Assembly: GCA_028706255.1 (NCBI GenBank)
Contig: JAQWBS010000002.1
Location: forward strand, 224,672-288,671
Reading direction: 5' to 3'
Source of the DNA: Alphaproteobacteria bacterium
GTDB lineage: Bacteria; Pseudomonadota; Alphaproteobacteria; RF32; CAG-239
Length of the DNA stretch: 64,000 bases
Part shown: piece by piece, positions 10,669 through 21,301 of the stretch
Layout: every line of letters begins with the position of its first letter
How positions within the stretch are numbered: position 1 is the stretch's first letter
Program-made: the position numbers and the translations under genes
The notes under the pieces: generated by a model
Databases searched by the model: none
Seen by the model: the letters and a program-made list of their open reading frames with translations, nothing else
Told to the model about the DNA's origin: nothing

Positions 10669-11364
10669 TTAGACAAAATCAAAAGGAAAAGCCTCTAAAA
10701 ACGTTTCAAAAGAAGAAAAATGTAAGACATCTTTTTTATCTATGTTTTCTCCCCAAATGGGCTTACCTACAAGAATTGGCAATGCATTTATGTTTAAGGC
10801 ACATTCTAAGTCTTGATGTGTGTCACCTACAACCCAAACCTTTTCAGAGCTGATTTCTTGCGGGGTTAGATATCCTGCCAATGTGTGCCAACCATGTTCA
10901 GGAAAAGGCTTGTCTCTTTTTGCCTCATGACCACAAACAATTTTCTCAAAAACACCTTGAGGATAAAGCGAATTATATTCAAGTTCAAACAGGTTTCTAT
11001 CTTTATTGGTCATAATCATCAGAGTGATATTTTTTTCTTGTAGTTTTTTTAGAAGCTCATCAATTCCAACTGGCTTTCTGATGAATTGGCTCACGTTTTT
11101 TTCATATTCAATTTTATAATCGTCATAAGCCTGATTTGCCAAATTTTCTCCAAAAACATTAGGGAAATTATCTCTAAACGACAGATTTCTATCTCGCTTT
11201 AGGCGTGAACTTTCCCAGTTTGGCAAATTATATTTAACTAAAACCTTCTCAACCGCATAAACAATTGCTTCTCTGGTCATCGCCAAAGTGCCATCCCAGT
11301 CAAACAAAACATATTGTAAGTCTTTCGTTGTTAGCATTATCTTCTCCATAAAAAATATTCTCAA
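10669..11364 (-). CDS. HAD-superfamily hydrolase, phosphoglycolate phosphatase-like
   Basis: FDWDGTLAMT motif I, MTNKD motif II, WVVGDTHQDLECA motif IV. Confidence 0.85.
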   Translation of the reverse strand: MRIFFMEKIMLTTKDLQYVLFDWDGTLAMTREAIVYAVEKVLVKYNLPNWESSRLKRDRNLSFRDNFPNVFGENLANQAYDDYKIEYEKNVSQFIRKPVGIDELLKKLQEKNITLMIMTNKDRNLFELEYNSLYPQGVFEKIVCGHEAKRDKPFPEHGWHTLAGYLTPQEISSEKVWVVGDTHQDLECALNINALPILVGKPIWGENIDKKDVLHFSSFETFLEAFPFDFV

Positions 11365-11368
11365 AACC

Positions 11369-11779
11369 TTAAGTTTGAGAATATTTTACACCAGCTAATG
11401 GTTTAATAAAGTAAAGCATAGCAGATTTCAACAGCTTATCAAAGAAAGAGACCCTCGTTAAACGAGTTAAGCGAGAAATCTTTAAGGCAAAAACAAAAAA
11501 CCTCAACTTCTTTCTTCTCCCCATATTCAAAATATTTACCCAACGGATATACATTCTGTTTTTTACCATTGAGGCAAACACTTGTTCACTACAAACCGAA
11601 GAACATCTTGAAATAATGATGTTTTTTTCTCTTATCATTGTGGCGACAAGATTTCTTTCTTCAGGAGTTAACAAGGAAATAGCAACAATTGTTGTCACGA
11701 TACTATCTCCAAAGACATCAATTTGAGTTTTTACTTTATCGATAGCACAATAAAGTTTTTCTTTTTCTTCTTGTGACAT
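11369..11779 (-). CDS. Hypothetical protein
   Basis: 136-aa ORF, no recognised motif. Confidence 0.45.
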   Translation of the reverse strand: MSQEEKEKLYCAIDKVKTQIDVFGDSIVTTIVAISLLTPEERNLVATMIREKNIIISRCSSVCSEQVFASMVKNRMYIRWVNILNMGRRKKLRFFVFALKISRLTRLTRVSFFDKLLKSAMLYFIKPLAGVKYSQT

Positions 11780-11929
11780 AGTTTTTTGATTTAATAGTTT
11801 TACAATAATTTTAATATTTTTTTATATTACAACCCTCTCTTTAGATGTCAATTATGAATAAAGTTATATTCTAGCTATTTATTTTTATTCATAATGGAAT
11901 AATAACACTCCCTTATCATTTCTTACATT

Positions 11930-12200
11930 TCCTTATCGTCATTCCCATCACCTTATTGTCATTCCCGATTTCTCGGGAATCCATTAAAAAAAATACTTTT
12001 GTCATTCCCAACTTGATTGGGAATCCACCTTATGGATATTCGGGTCAAGCCCGAATATGACAAAGTCGCTGTACCATTGCGAGCGGAGCGTGGCAATCCA
12101 ATCAAACAAGAAATTCATTATGGCAATATCTCTCCGTTCGCTTCGCTCAGTCGAGATGACAAAGAGAGAGAGTTCAGTCGAGATAATATTAAAAGAGTTC
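11930..12200. repeat. Cluster of intergenic hairpin repeats
   Basis: ATTCCCGA-tttc-TCGGGAAT (11961-11980), ATTCCCA..TGGGAAT (12004-12024), TATTCGGGtcaagCCCGAATA (about 12037-12058), CATTGCGAGCGGAGCGTGGCAATCC; related elements at 63,480-63,840 and at the window end. Confidence 0.75.
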
Positions 12201-12324
12201 AACGAAGATGACGAAGAGCAAAACCTTGTTTATTTTATTATTCCATTTCTCATTGAAAATCATTACAACAAGAAAAGGGATAAGTATTCACCTTATCCCT
12301 TTTCTATTCCTTCAAATTAAAAGT

Positions 12325-13605
12325 TTATTTCTTGCCACCGATTGAAGCAACACCCATCATATATGGACGGAGTTTTTCAGGAATTTTCACTGAACCATCT
12401 GCTTGTTGGTGGTTTTCAATGAACGGCACCAAAGCTCTTGGGGTTGCAATTCCTGTGTTATTTAAGGTATGGGCAAATTTCACTTTGCCATCGGCATTTT
12501 CACGATAGCGAAGATTTGTTCTTCTTGCTTGCCAATCTGTGATGTTTGAGCAACTATGTGTTTCTCTATAAACACCTTGGCTAGGCACCCATGCTTCCAA
12601 GTCATATTGACGATATTTTGGCGCACCCATATCGCCAGTGCAGACTTCCAAAACTTGATATGGTAATTCTAAATCTTTCAAAACTTCTTCTGAAAGAGAA
12701 AGAAGTTTTTGATGCCATTTTTCGCTTTCTTCAATGTCATTTTTACAAATGACAAATTGTTCCGTTTTCATAAATTGGTGAACACGCACCAAGCCACGAG
12801 TGTCTTTTCCCGCAGCGCCGGCTTCTCTTCTGAAACAAGGTGAAAAACCGGCATAAAGCACTGGTAAATCGTTTTCCGTCAAAATTTCATCTGCGTGCAA
12901 AGAGTTCAAAACCAATTCAGCCGTTCCCGACAAATAAAGTTCATCTGCCGGCAAATAATAAATTTCATCTTTTGCAAAAGGCAAGTAACCCATTCCAAAA
13001 AGAGGCTTTTCTTTAGAAATCGATGGTACGGTAATCACATTAAACCCATTTTCACGAAGTTTGTCTAACACAAACATATGAATCGCCAATTCCAAACGAG
13101 AAAGCTCATTTTTAATTGCATAAGTGCGAGAGCCAGAAACCTTAGCAATACGTTCCATTTCGCTCCAATTGTTGAGTTCCATTAATTCAATATGGTCAAG
13201 CGGTTTGAAGTCAAATGTTCTTGGCGTGCCGACTTTTCTTCTGACCACATTTTCACTGTCGTCTTTGCCAACCGGTGCGTCATCGCTTGGAAGGTTAGGC
13301 ATTCTCATCATAATATTGTCAAATTTTTCTTGAAGCACAACGAGACTTTCTTGTTCTTTTTTCAATTCTTCGCCAAGTTCTCTACTTTTTTCAATAATGC
13401 TTGGACGTTCTTCAGCTGAGGCTGTTTTAATTGTGTTACTTAGTCTGTTTTTTTCTTCAGCAACCGCTTGCGACGATGTTTTAAGTTTATTTATTTCTAA
13501 GTGCAAAGCAATGAGTTCGGCAACACTAATGCCCTTAAACCCTTTTTTTGCCAATCCTTTTTCAACCAATTCCTGATTTTCTACAATAAACTTAATATCT
13601 AGCAT
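12325..13605 (-). CDS. serS: Seryl-tRNA synthetase
   Basis: MLDIKFIVENQELVEKGLAKKG N-terminus; CFRREAGAAGKDTRGLVRVHQF; class II motif 3 near C-terminus. Confidence 0.97.
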   Translation of the reverse strand: MLDIKFIVENQELVEKGLAKKGFKGISVAELIALHLEINKLKTSSQAVAEEKNRLSNTIKTASAEERPSIIEKSRELGEELKKEQESLVVLQEKFDNIMMRMPNLPSDDAPVGKDDSENVVRRKVGTPRTFDFKPLDHIELMELNNWSEMERIAKVSGSRTYAIKNELSRLELAIHMFVLDKLRENGFNVITVPSISKEKPLFGMGYLPFAKDEIYYLPADELYLSGTAELVLNSLHADEILTENDLPVLYAGFSPCFRREAGAAGKDTRGLVRVHQFMKTEQFVICKNDIEESEKWHQKLLSLSEEVLKDLELPYQVLEVCTGDMGAPKYRQYDLEAWVPSQGVYRETHSCSNITDWQARRTNLRYRENADGKVKFAHTLNNTGIATPRALVPFIENHQQADGSVKIPEKLRPYMMGVASIGGKK

Positions 13606-13697
13606 CTTTATAAACCTTATTTGTTGTTGATTATAAACCTAAAACAGAGTATCAATTTTATAATTAAATACAATAGAAAAACTAAGGATTATCACAG

Positions 13698-14702
13698 ATG
13701 TTTAAAGGAAAAACCGTTTTAACAGGGGTCAAACCGACCGGAACACCTCACTTGGGAAATTATCTAGGGGCAATTAAGCCTGCAATTGCACTTGGCAACC
13801 AAGCAACGAATCATTTTATGTTCATTGCGGATTATCATGCGATTAATGCTGAGAAAGACCCTGTTGTGCTTAATCAAAAAATCAAAGAAGTGGCCTGTGT
13901 TTATTTGGCTTTCGGACTAGACCCAAACCACACGGTTTTTTATCGTCAATCGGATGTGCCTGAAATTACGGAAATCACCACAATTCTCTATGCTTACACG
14001 CCAAAAGGTTTGATGAATAAATCTCATGCTTATAAAGCTTGTGTTGATAAGAACCGAGAAGCCGGAAAGCCTGATGATGACGGAATTAATATGGGGCTTT
14101 ACACTTACCCAACCTTGATGGCAGCGGATATCTTAACTTTCAACACAGACATTGTTCCTGTTGGTCGCGACCAAATTCAGCATGTTGAAATCGCTCGTGA
14201 CATTGCAGGCGCATTCAATGCCCATTACGGCGAAGAAGTTTTAAAACAACCAACATACTACATTGAAGAATCTGTTGCTGTTGTGCCAGGGGTTGATGGC
14301 AGAAAAATGAGTAAATCTTACAATAATGTCATTCCACTTTTTGCTGATGATAAAGAAATTAAAAAAGCTGTTTTTTCTGTGCCAACAGACTCTCGCCCAA
14401 TTGAAGAGCCAAAAAATCCTGATGAAATTTTGGTCTATGAAATCTACAAATCAATTGCCACGCCTGAGCAACTCAAAGAAATGGCAGATGGGTTGCGTGG
14501 CGGAAAACTCGGCTATGGACACATTAAGAACATGCTCCTTTCTGCTGTGCTTGACGAAGTTAAAGAAGCCAGAGAAAAATATAATTACTATATGGAAAAC
14601 TATCACGAAGTTGAAGAAATGCTAAAAAAGGGTGCTGAAAAAGCCCGCCCAATTGCACAAGCAACGCTGAAAAGACTTAAAGATAAAGTTTTCGGAAGAT
14701 AG
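13698..14702 (+). CDS. trpS: Tryptophanyl-tRNA synthetase
   Basis: TGVKPTGTPHLGNYLGA (HIGH-like), GRKMSKSYNN (KMSKS). Confidence 0.97.
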   Translation: MFKGKTVLTGVKPTGTPHLGNYLGAIKPAIALGNQATNHFMFIADYHAINAEKDPVVLNQKIKEVACVYLAFGLDPNHTVFYRQSDVPEITEITTILYAYTPKGLMNKSHAYKACVDKNREAGKPDDDGINMGLYTYPTLMAADILTFNTDIVPVGRDQIQHVEIARDIAGAFNAHYGEEVLKQPTYYIEESVAVVPGVDGRKMSKSYNNVIPLFADDKEIKKAVFSVPTDSRPIEEPKNPDEILVYEIYKSIATPEQLKEMADGLRGGKLGYGHIKNMLLSAVLDEVKEAREKYNYYMENYHEVEEMLKKGAEKARPIAQATLKRLKDKVFGR

Positions 14703-14723
14703 GCTCTATCTTGTTATTTCCAC

Positions 14724-14753
14724 AAAAAAAGGAGGGTTAACCCTCCTTTTTTT
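14724..14753. terminator. Bidirectional Rho-independent terminator
   Basis: aaaaaaaGGAGGGttaaCCCTCCttttttt between convergent trpS and the next gene. Confidence 0.9.
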
Positions 14754-15153
14754 AATTTTTGCTAATTGGTCCCATATCTCTGAAATAGACATCATCTTTC
14801 TCTGTCGACAAAACAAGGAAGCCTTCTTCAATGCGATATTTTTTAACTGCTGGCAAGAATTTCAAAAATTCATATTCAATTTTCATCATCTCAGGATCTC
14901 CTGCCATCATGGTTGACATTGCAGGTCCAAAGGTGATGTTCTCACCATCAACTTTATAAACACCATTGTAATTGTTGATGATTTTTCCAAAGTATCTATC
15001 TTCAGAATCATCAAACGAAATTCTTAAATCACTATCATTAAGTGCATTCACAACCTTATATTCGTGTCCTTTAAAAGCAGCTCCTTCAACTTTATCTTCT
15101 TTACAAGCAGAAACAGCAAAGAGCATAAGAAACACGGCCAAAATCTTTTTCAT
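14752..15153 (-). CDS. Putative lipoprotein, unknown function
   Basis: Start trimmed to MKKILAVFLMLFAVSACKEDK, lipobox VSAC. Confidence 0.65.
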   Translation of the reverse strand: MKKILAVFLMLFAVSACKEDKVEGAAFKGHEYKVVNALNDSDLRISFDDSEDRYFGKIINNYNGVYKVDGENITFGPAMSTMMAGDPEMMKIEYEFLKFLPAVKKYRIEEGFLVLSTEKDDVYFRDMGPISKN

Positions 15154-15164
15154 TTTTTCTCTCC

Positions 15165-15662
15165 TTAATATAGATATTTCACAACGAAATAACATATAAT
15201 GCACAGCACAATGCTAGCATTAATACCGGCAATAACATCATCAAGCATCACACCCCAAGCATCATGCCTTTTATCAAAGTGCTTAACCAAACCCATTTTT
15301 TTTATATCAAAAAATCTAAACAACAGGAACCCTAATGGATATATCCACCAATATGTCAAATTCAAGTGTAAATATGGTGTAACCAGTGAAAAAGTCAGAA
15401 GTTGTCCAACTGTTTCATCAATCACCACCTTTGCAGGGTCTTTGTCATTTGCTTCCTGAATAACAATATGTGTCGCCCAAACGCCAACAGCAAAAAAGAG
15501 AAGTGAAACAAACATAACCCCAGAAAAGGCCGTCCAATAGCACAACAAAATCGCCAAAGGCATCGTTGCCAAAGAACCTGCTGTTCCTGGTGCTTTTGGA
15601 GAAAGACCACTTCCAAACCACGTTGCAATAATATTTGCTAATAATCTTTTATTTTTATCCAT
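15165..15662 (-). CDS. pgpA: Phosphatidylglycerophosphatase A
   Basis: IATWFGSGLSPKAPGTAGSLATMP and VVIDETVGQLLTF motifs, KRHDAWGVMLDDVIAGI. Confidence 0.93.
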   Translation of the reverse strand: MDKNKRLLANIIATWFGSGLSPKAPGTAGSLATMPLAILLCYWTAFSGVMFVSLLFFAVGVWATHIVIQEANDKDPAKVVIDETVGQLLTFSLVTPYLHLNLTYWWIYPLGFLLFRFFDIKKMGLVKHFDKRHDAWGVMLDDVIAGINASIVLCIICYFVVKYLY

Positions 15663-15665
15663 TTT

Positions 15666-16631
15666 TTAAAACTCTTGCTTTAAATCACGCTGAAACATTC
15701 TTTTGATGGTTTCTTTAACGTTCTTTTTCTCATAAATCACTTCATAGAGCGCTTGAGAAATTGGCATATCAATCTTTTCTCTATCGGCAATTTCTTTAAC
15801 TGCTTTCAGAGTATAAACCCCTTCTGCTAATTTTTCAAACTTTTCTCCTTTAACAAAAAGTTCGCCAAACATTCTATTTTGACTATGTTTTGAGAAGAGT
15901 GTTGCTTCATAGTCTCCAAGATGTGCCAAACCATAAACACTTTTAGCATTTCCGCCAAAATGTTCAATAAAGCGACCAACTTCAATTGGAGCTCGAGCCA
16001 TCAAAGCTCCTTTCAAGCCATACCAATCCAAACCGTCAAGCATTCCTGCTGCCAGACCAATCACGTTCTTCATGGCTGCCCCAATCTGATTTCCTATCAT
16101 ATCAGAGCCATAGTAGAAACGAATTAAATCACTTTGTAATAAATTGACAAGTTTTTCTGTTGTTTTAAGATTATAACTATCAATCACCGCACAAGAAGGT
16201 ACGCCCTTAAGGTAATCTTGAACGTGTCCAGGACCTGCCAAAATTGCCACTTCAATTGCTTGTTTAATTTCTTCTGAAAAAATTTGTTCAATTGTTTTTG
16301 CTGTTCCTTCTTCCAAGCCTTTAATCGCCAACAAAAATGTTTTTCCCTGAAGATTATAGCCATTAAGCTGTTTTGCAAGAGAGCGAAGGTGTTGACAACC
16401 AATTGAAACAATGATGATATCTGACTTCAAAACATCGTTTAAGTCTGCCGTCAGGGTCATATTTTTCGTTAAAGAGAGATAGCCGTTTTTTCTGGTTTTT
16501 TGCATTTCAATAAATGTGGGAGAATCTTTCAGGTCGTAAAGAACAACTTCATCAAATTGGCAGTGATTTGCGGCATACCAGCCAAGAAAAGTTCCCCAAC
16601 GTCCACAGCCAATAACAGAAATATTACTCAT
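15666..16631 (-). CDS. gpsA: Glycerol-3-phosphate dehydrogenase [NAD(P)+]
   Basis: VIGCGRWGTFLGW Rossmann start, GAAMKNVIGLAAGMLDGL, GLAHLGDYEAT motifs. Confidence 0.92.
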   Translation of the reverse strand: MSNISVIGCGRWGTFLGWYAANHCQFDEVVLYDLKDSPTFIEMQKTRKNGYLSLTKNMTLTADLNDVLKSDIIIVSIGCQHLRSLAKQLNGYNLQGKTFLLAIKGLEEGTAKTIEQIFSEEIKQAIEVAILAGPGHVQDYLKGVPSCAVIDSYNLKTTEKLVNLLQSDLIRFYYGSDMIGNQIGAAMKNVIGLAAGMLDGLDWYGLKGALMARAPIEVGRFIEHFGGNAKSVYGLAHLGDYEATLFSKHSQNRMFGELFVKGEKFEKLAEGVYTLKAVKEIADREKIDMPISQALYEVIYEKKNVKETIKRMFQRDLKQEF

Positions 16632-16747
16632 AAAATTTGGTCCTAAAATTAATACATCATAAATTATTCAAATAATTTATATCAGTTTTAACAAGAAAGC
16701 AAACATCTTTACATAAAAACTAACAAAGGAAAAAGATTAGGAAAAGC

Positions 16748-17107
16748 TTAGATTGCAATTTTTTTGGTGTGCTGACGGGTAACAATTGCATTTATATAGT
16801 CAAAAGACTCGAATGTCTTATATGCCATATCGAATCTCTCTGTTTCATGCTGATAAAAAACTTGGTGTGCAATTGTTTGAATTGACGTATCAATTTGTTT
16901 GAACGCCTGATTATAGTCATCATTATAAGTGTTTTTTGATTTTTTTCCGACAAGCGAATGGTATGCGGCAACAACTTTTGCTGTTTCATCTGCTGAGTTG
17001 TCGTAGCCTTTTTCTTCAAAATCACGCATAATTTTAGCAATTGTTTGATAAAAACATTTGTTTGCAATTATGCTTGCTTGCGTTTTATTGCTACTATCAA
17101 TTATCAC
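16748..17107 (-). CDS. Hypothetical protein
   Basis: 119-aa ORF. Confidence 0.4.
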   Translation of the reverse strand: MIIDSSNKTQASIIANKCFYQTIAKIMRDFEEKGYDNSADETAKVVAAYHSLVGKKSKNTYNDDYNQAFKQIDTSIQTIAHQVFYQHETERFDMAYKTFESFDYINAIVTRQHTKKIAI

Positions 17108-17227
17108 AGTATAAGACCCTTTTGCTGCTTACGAATGATGGCGCATAATATCACATCTTTTTAAAAAAATCAAGAACTAGATTATTTATATATTATACTA
17201 TATTAATATTTACGTCATTTAAGCAAT

Positions 17228-17256
17228 AAAAAAGAGCCCTACACAGGCTCTTTTTT
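17228..17256 (-). terminator. Rho-independent terminator downstream of secF
   Basis: aaaaaGAGCCctacacaGGCTCtttttt. Confidence 0.85.
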
Positions 17257-17273
17257 ATTCATTTTATCCTTTT

Positions 17274-18206
17274 TTATCCAATTTTTTCAAAAGGATTCAC
17301 TCTATCTTCATCAACTTTTCTCAAGTCAAAAACATTAAGAATCATAGCTGATGTAAAGATTGAAGAATATGTTCCAATAATCACGCAGAAAGTGATAACG
17401 AATGAGAACACATGCAATGCTTCACCACCCCAAATTAACAAGGCAATAGAAGCACCTAACGTACTAATTCCTGTAAGCAATGTTCTGGCAAGCATTTCAT
17501 TGATACTGGTATTAATCAGTTCAAGCTGTAGCATTTTCTTATGCTTTTTCAAGTTTTCACGAATTCTATCATAAGTCACAACTTTATCATTGATGGAATA
17601 ACCAATGAGCGTGAGGAGCGACGCAAGCGTTGTCAAGCTAAAGTCCATATCAAAGAAAGAGAGCAAGCCAGCAGCAACAAGTCCATCTTGAGCAAGCCCA
17701 AGCATTGTTCCAATTGCAAATTGCCATTCAAATCTTATCCAAACATAAGCAGAAAGAGCTAAAATAGCGATGATTGCTGCCACAGCACCTTTTACTTTAA
17801 GTTCATCCCCGACTTGTGGTCCAACTTGTTCAACTTTACGATATTCAACATCTTCACCAATCACTTCTTTAACTTGATTAACCGCAAGAAGAAGTTCTTT
17901 TTCATTCAACCCTTCAGCTTGTGCTCTAATCATTAATTCGGTGCCTGTTTCGCCAATCGCTTGAAGCGTGACATCTTCCAACTGAGTTTGTGACAATTTA
18001 TCTCTCAACACATTGAGATCAAAAACTTCTTCCCCTTTAATTTCAATTAAGACACCACCAGAGAAATCAATCCCATAATTAAATCCCTTAATTGCGATGC
18101 TTGCGATTGAAGCAAAAATCATAATTGCTGATAAAATATAAAATGCTTTTCTTTTTCCAACAAAGTCATAATTTGTTTCTTTTGTAATCCAACTAAAAAG
18201 TTTCAT
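17274..18206 (-). CDS. secF: Protein translocase subunit SecF
   Basis: GFNYGIDFSGGVLIEI, SLTTLASLLTLIGYSINDKVVTYDRIREN. Confidence 0.96.
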   Translation of the reverse strand: MKLFSWITKETNYDFVGKRKAFYILSAIMIFASIASIAIKGFNYGIDFSGGVLIEIKGEEVFDLNVLRDKLSQTQLEDVTLQAIGETGTELMIRAQAEGLNEKELLLAVNQVKEVIGEDVEYRKVEQVGPQVGDELKVKGAVAAIIAILALSAYVWIRFEWQFAIGTMLGLAQDGLVAAGLLSFFDMDFSLTTLASLLTLIGYSINDKVVTYDRIRENLKKHKKMLQLELINTSINEMLARTLLTGISTLGASIALLIWGGEALHVFSFVITFCVIIGTYSSIFTSAMILNVFDLRKVDEDRVNPFEKIG

Positions 18207-18225
18207 TTTTTCATATCCTTAAAAA

Positions 18226-19770
18226 TTAAATTGGTAACTTGGTCGGCTTGCATTTCGCAATCCAAGTCGCAATAATTAATCTTGTAACCGTAACCGATGT
18301 GAAGACCGATGTGGCAATACCGATTGTTAATGTGACGGCAAAGCCTTTAATCGGACCTGTTCCGAAGGAAAACAAAACAATTCCAGCAATCAAAGTTGTC
18401 AAGTTAGAGTCCACAATCGTTCTCCAAGCCTCATTAAAGCCAACTTCTGCCGCATCTTTTGTAGAGCGTCCATTTTTGACTTCTTCTCGCATACGTTCAA
18501 AAATCAAAACATTTGCATCCACCGCCATCGCAATGGTCAAAATGATACCGGCGATTCCAGGGAGTGTAAGCGTCGCACCAAAGAAGCCAAGAGAAGCAAC
18601 GAGCAACATCAAGTTCATAAATAATGCAATCGTTGTAAACAATCCAAACAGCCCATAAGCACTAATCATAAATGCAATAATAAAGATGAAACCCACAATT
18701 GAAGCGTAAACACCAGATTGAATTGAGTCAGCACCCAAGCCTGCACCCACTGTTCTTTCTTCCATAATTTCAAGAGGAGCTGGTAAAGCACCTGAACGAA
18801 GCATCATTGCCAATTCATTCGCTGATTGAACAGTGAAGTTTCCACTGATTTGACCAGAGCCTTGAATTGCACTGTTAATGCTTGGAGCGGTGATAACTTC
18901 ATTATCAATGATAACAGCTAATCTTTCACCAATATTATTTTTGGTTACTTCACCAAATTTGCGACCACCCATTGTGTCGAACTTAAAGCTCACCACTGGT
19001 TCACCACCTTCGCCAAAGCTTGGTTGAGAATCAACAAGATGCTCTCCTGTCACAGCAGCTTTTTTCTCCACAACATATTGAACCCCGTCACTGCCCTTCA
19101 CTACACGAGAACCAGAGCTAATTTTTCCACGACGAGCATCACTTGCTGAAGTACGACTATCTACCAAATGGAAAGAAAGTTTTGCTGTTTTTCCAAGCAA
19201 TGTTTTAACATATTCAGGATTTTGAATCCCTGGTAATTGAACAACAATTCTGTCTGTTCCTTGTCTTTGAATGACAGGCTCTTTGGTACCAAGTTCATCA
19301 ATACGCTTTCTAACAATCTCAATTGACTGATTAACAATTTTAACTTTCAGCTCATTAATTGCAGGTTCAGAATATCTCACTTCAACGAAGTCATCTCCTG
19401 TTTCACTCACGACCAAACCATCTTCAATTTTTTTGAAAGCATTAACAGCTTTTGAACGAGAAGTTGCACTGTCAATTTTAACCTTAACAAAATCCTCGCC
19501 AGCATTTAACTGCTGATATCTAATTTTGTTTTCACGAAGTGTGGCACGCATAGAATCTTCAATTGAAGAAAATCTTTCTTTAACCACATCATCTGTTTTA
19601 ACTTCCAAAAGAAGGTTTGACCCTCCTTGTAAGTCTAGACCCAAGTTCACAGGATGCCACCATGACGGCATATTCACTTTACCAGCAAAGAAGTTAGGTA
19701 AAGCATATAAGACACCAAAAACGCAGATAGCAAGGATCATATAGATTTTTGCTCTTGATAAATTATACAT
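18226..19770 (-). CDS. secD: Protein translocase subunit SecD
   Basis: NLGLDLQGGSNLLLEV; AMAVDANVLIFERMREE. Confidence 0.97.
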   Translation of the reverse strand: MYNLSRAKIYMILAICVFGVLYALPNFFAGKVNMPSWWHPVNLGLDLQGGSNLLLEVKTDDVVKERFSSIEDSMRATLRENKIRYQQLNAGEDFVKVKIDSATSRSKAVNAFKKIEDGLVVSETGDDFVEVRYSEPAINELKVKIVNQSIEIVRKRIDELGTKEPVIQRQGTDRIVVQLPGIQNPEYVKTLLGKTAKLSFHLVDSRTSASDARRGKISSGSRVVKGSDGVQYVVEKKAAVTGEHLVDSQPSFGEGGEPVVSFKFDTMGGRKFGEVTKNNIGERLAVIIDNEVITAPSINSAIQGSGQISGNFTVQSANELAMMLRSGALPAPLEIMEERTVGAGLGADSIQSGVYASIVGFIFIIAFMISAYGLFGLFTTIALFMNLMLLVASLGFFGATLTLPGIAGIILTIAMAVDANVLIFERMREEVKNGRSTKDAAEVGFNEAWRTIVDSNLTTLIAGIVLFSFGTGPIKGFAVTLTIGIATSVFTSVTVTRLIIATWIAKCKPTKLPI

Positions 19771-19796
19771 TCTTCTGACCTTTTATTTTATTCTTA

Positions 19797-20150
19797 TTAT
19801 TTTTTAGATTTTTTTGTCTTAGCAATAGACTTTATTGGAGCAACTTCTGCAACAACTTCACGCACAGACATTCTATTCACAACAACTTCAACGCCTGAAG
19901 AGATTTCAACAGTAAGTTCCAAACCATTCACTTTAAGAACTTTGGCATATATACCACCACCTGTGATGATTTTGTCACCAATTTTAATTGCTTCTAACAT
20001 ATTTGTATGTTCTTTCATCTTTTTTTGCTGTGGACGAATAAGCAACAAATAGAAAATCAAAAAAATCAGCCCCAGTTGGATAACTGTTGCCATAACACTT
20101 TGTGAATCGAGTGACCCTGCGGTATTAGCAAAAGCTTCGGTTATTAACAT
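19797..20150 (-). CDS. yajC: Preprotein translocase subunit YajC
   Basis: FLIFYLLLIRPQQKKMKEHTNMLEAIKIGDKIITGGGIY. Confidence 0.93.
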   Translation of the reverse strand: MLITEAFANTAGSLDSQSVMATVIQLGLIFLIFYLLLIRPQQKKMKEHTNMLEAIKIGDKIITGGGIYAKVLKVNGLELTVEISSGVEVVVNRMSVREVVAEVAPIKSIAKTKKSKK

Positions 20151-20247
20151 ATTTTTCTCCTAAATTTTATGTTCTTTGCAAAAGAATATACATCAATATT
20201 GTTCATAAACAACAATAAAAAGAAAAATATCTAACACTTTTTAAATT

Positions 20248-21171
20248 TTACTTTAAATAATTCATCGGATTGACTGGTTTTTTGCCGATATGCACTTCAA
20301 AATGAAGTTGAGACGTACCTACTCCTCCAGTGCTTCCCACTGTTGAGATTTTTTGTCCTCGACGAATACTCTGCCCTTTACGAACAAAGATTTTGTCATT
20401 ATGCGCATAAGCTGTGATAAAGCCATCAGGGTGCTTAATAAGAATTAAGTTTCCAAAACCTTTCAGCTCATTGCCCGCATAAACGACCGTTCCTTTATCT
20501 GCGGCTAAAATAGATGTTCCAGCGGGAGCTTTAATATTAATCCCGTCATTTTTCCGACCTTTACCAATCACACCATAATAAGAGATAATTGTACCTCGAA
20601 CTGGCCAAGAGAATTTTTCTGCTCTTTTTTTCGTCACAGGCGTATAAGCCTGCTGTTGATATGCTCTTGTTTGACGAGAATAATTTCGTTGACTTGAACG
20701 ATAAGTTCCTGTTGACGCCTTTTTTGTAGAGGACTTTGTTGCTGAACCAGACGACGAATAAGACGCGCTACTTACCGATGCTGGCAACACAAGTTTGTCA
20801 CCAATCGCAAGTGCATATGGCGGACGCAAGTCGTTTAAGCGACTTAAAGAGGTGACGTCAACATCATATTTTCTGGAAATAGAATAAAGCGTGTCTCCCT
20901 TGCTGACAATGTGATAATTATTTGTCGGTAATTTTAAGGTTTGACCAATTCTCAGCGCATATGGCGGAGCAATATTGTTTAGTTCAATTAAATCTCTCAA
21001 AGGAATATCATAGCGGCGAGAAATACTATATAATGTATCTCCCTTAGAAACTCTTACACTGTCTGGATTGCCAAAGATTGGACCGCCAAAAAGATAACCG
21101 TTTTGTGAGGTCGTACAAGCCGACAAAAACAGAACAGCTAATAAACATATGTTTCTTAACATTTTTTTCAT
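20248..21171 (-). CDS. LysM-domain M23 peptidase, NlpD/EnvC-like lipoprotein
   Basis: Lipobox LFLSACTT; two LysM repeats (KGDTLYSISRRYDI / KGDTLYSISRKYDV); M23 domain ending LHFEVHIGKKPVNPMNYL. Confidence 0.9.
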   Translation of the reverse strand: MKKMLRNICLLAVLFLSACTTSQNGYLFGGPIFGNPDSVRVSKGDTLYSISRRYDIPLRDLIELNNIAPPYALRIGQTLKLPTNNYHIVSKGDTLYSISRKYDVDVTSLSRLNDLRPPYALAIGDKLVLPASVSSASYSSSGSATKSSTKKASTGTYRSSQRNYSRQTRAYQQQAYTPVTKKRAEKFSWPVRGTIISYYGVIGKGRKNDGINIKAPAGTSILAADKGTVVYAGNELKGFGNLILIKHPDGFITAYAHNDKIFVRKGQSIRRGQKISTVGSTGGVGTSQLHFEVHIGKKPVNPMNYLK

Positions 21172-21301
21172 TCAATAACCGCCTATTCTCTCAAATTAGC
21201 CTAACTAGTTTAATATTTTACTAAACAGCACAACATTATTATTTGATTTTTTTGTCAAATTATTATATATTTGCCCAGTAAAAACTTATTTGGGAAAAAG
21301 C

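Noticed and set aside
12002-12320. Several 60-90 aa ORFs on both strands
   Set aside because: Arise from intergenic hairpin repeats (e.g. RERSVAIQSN-like peptides); no independent coding evidence.
18239-18658. 139-aa + strand ORF inside secD
   Set aside because: Antisense shadow ORF of a conserved gene.
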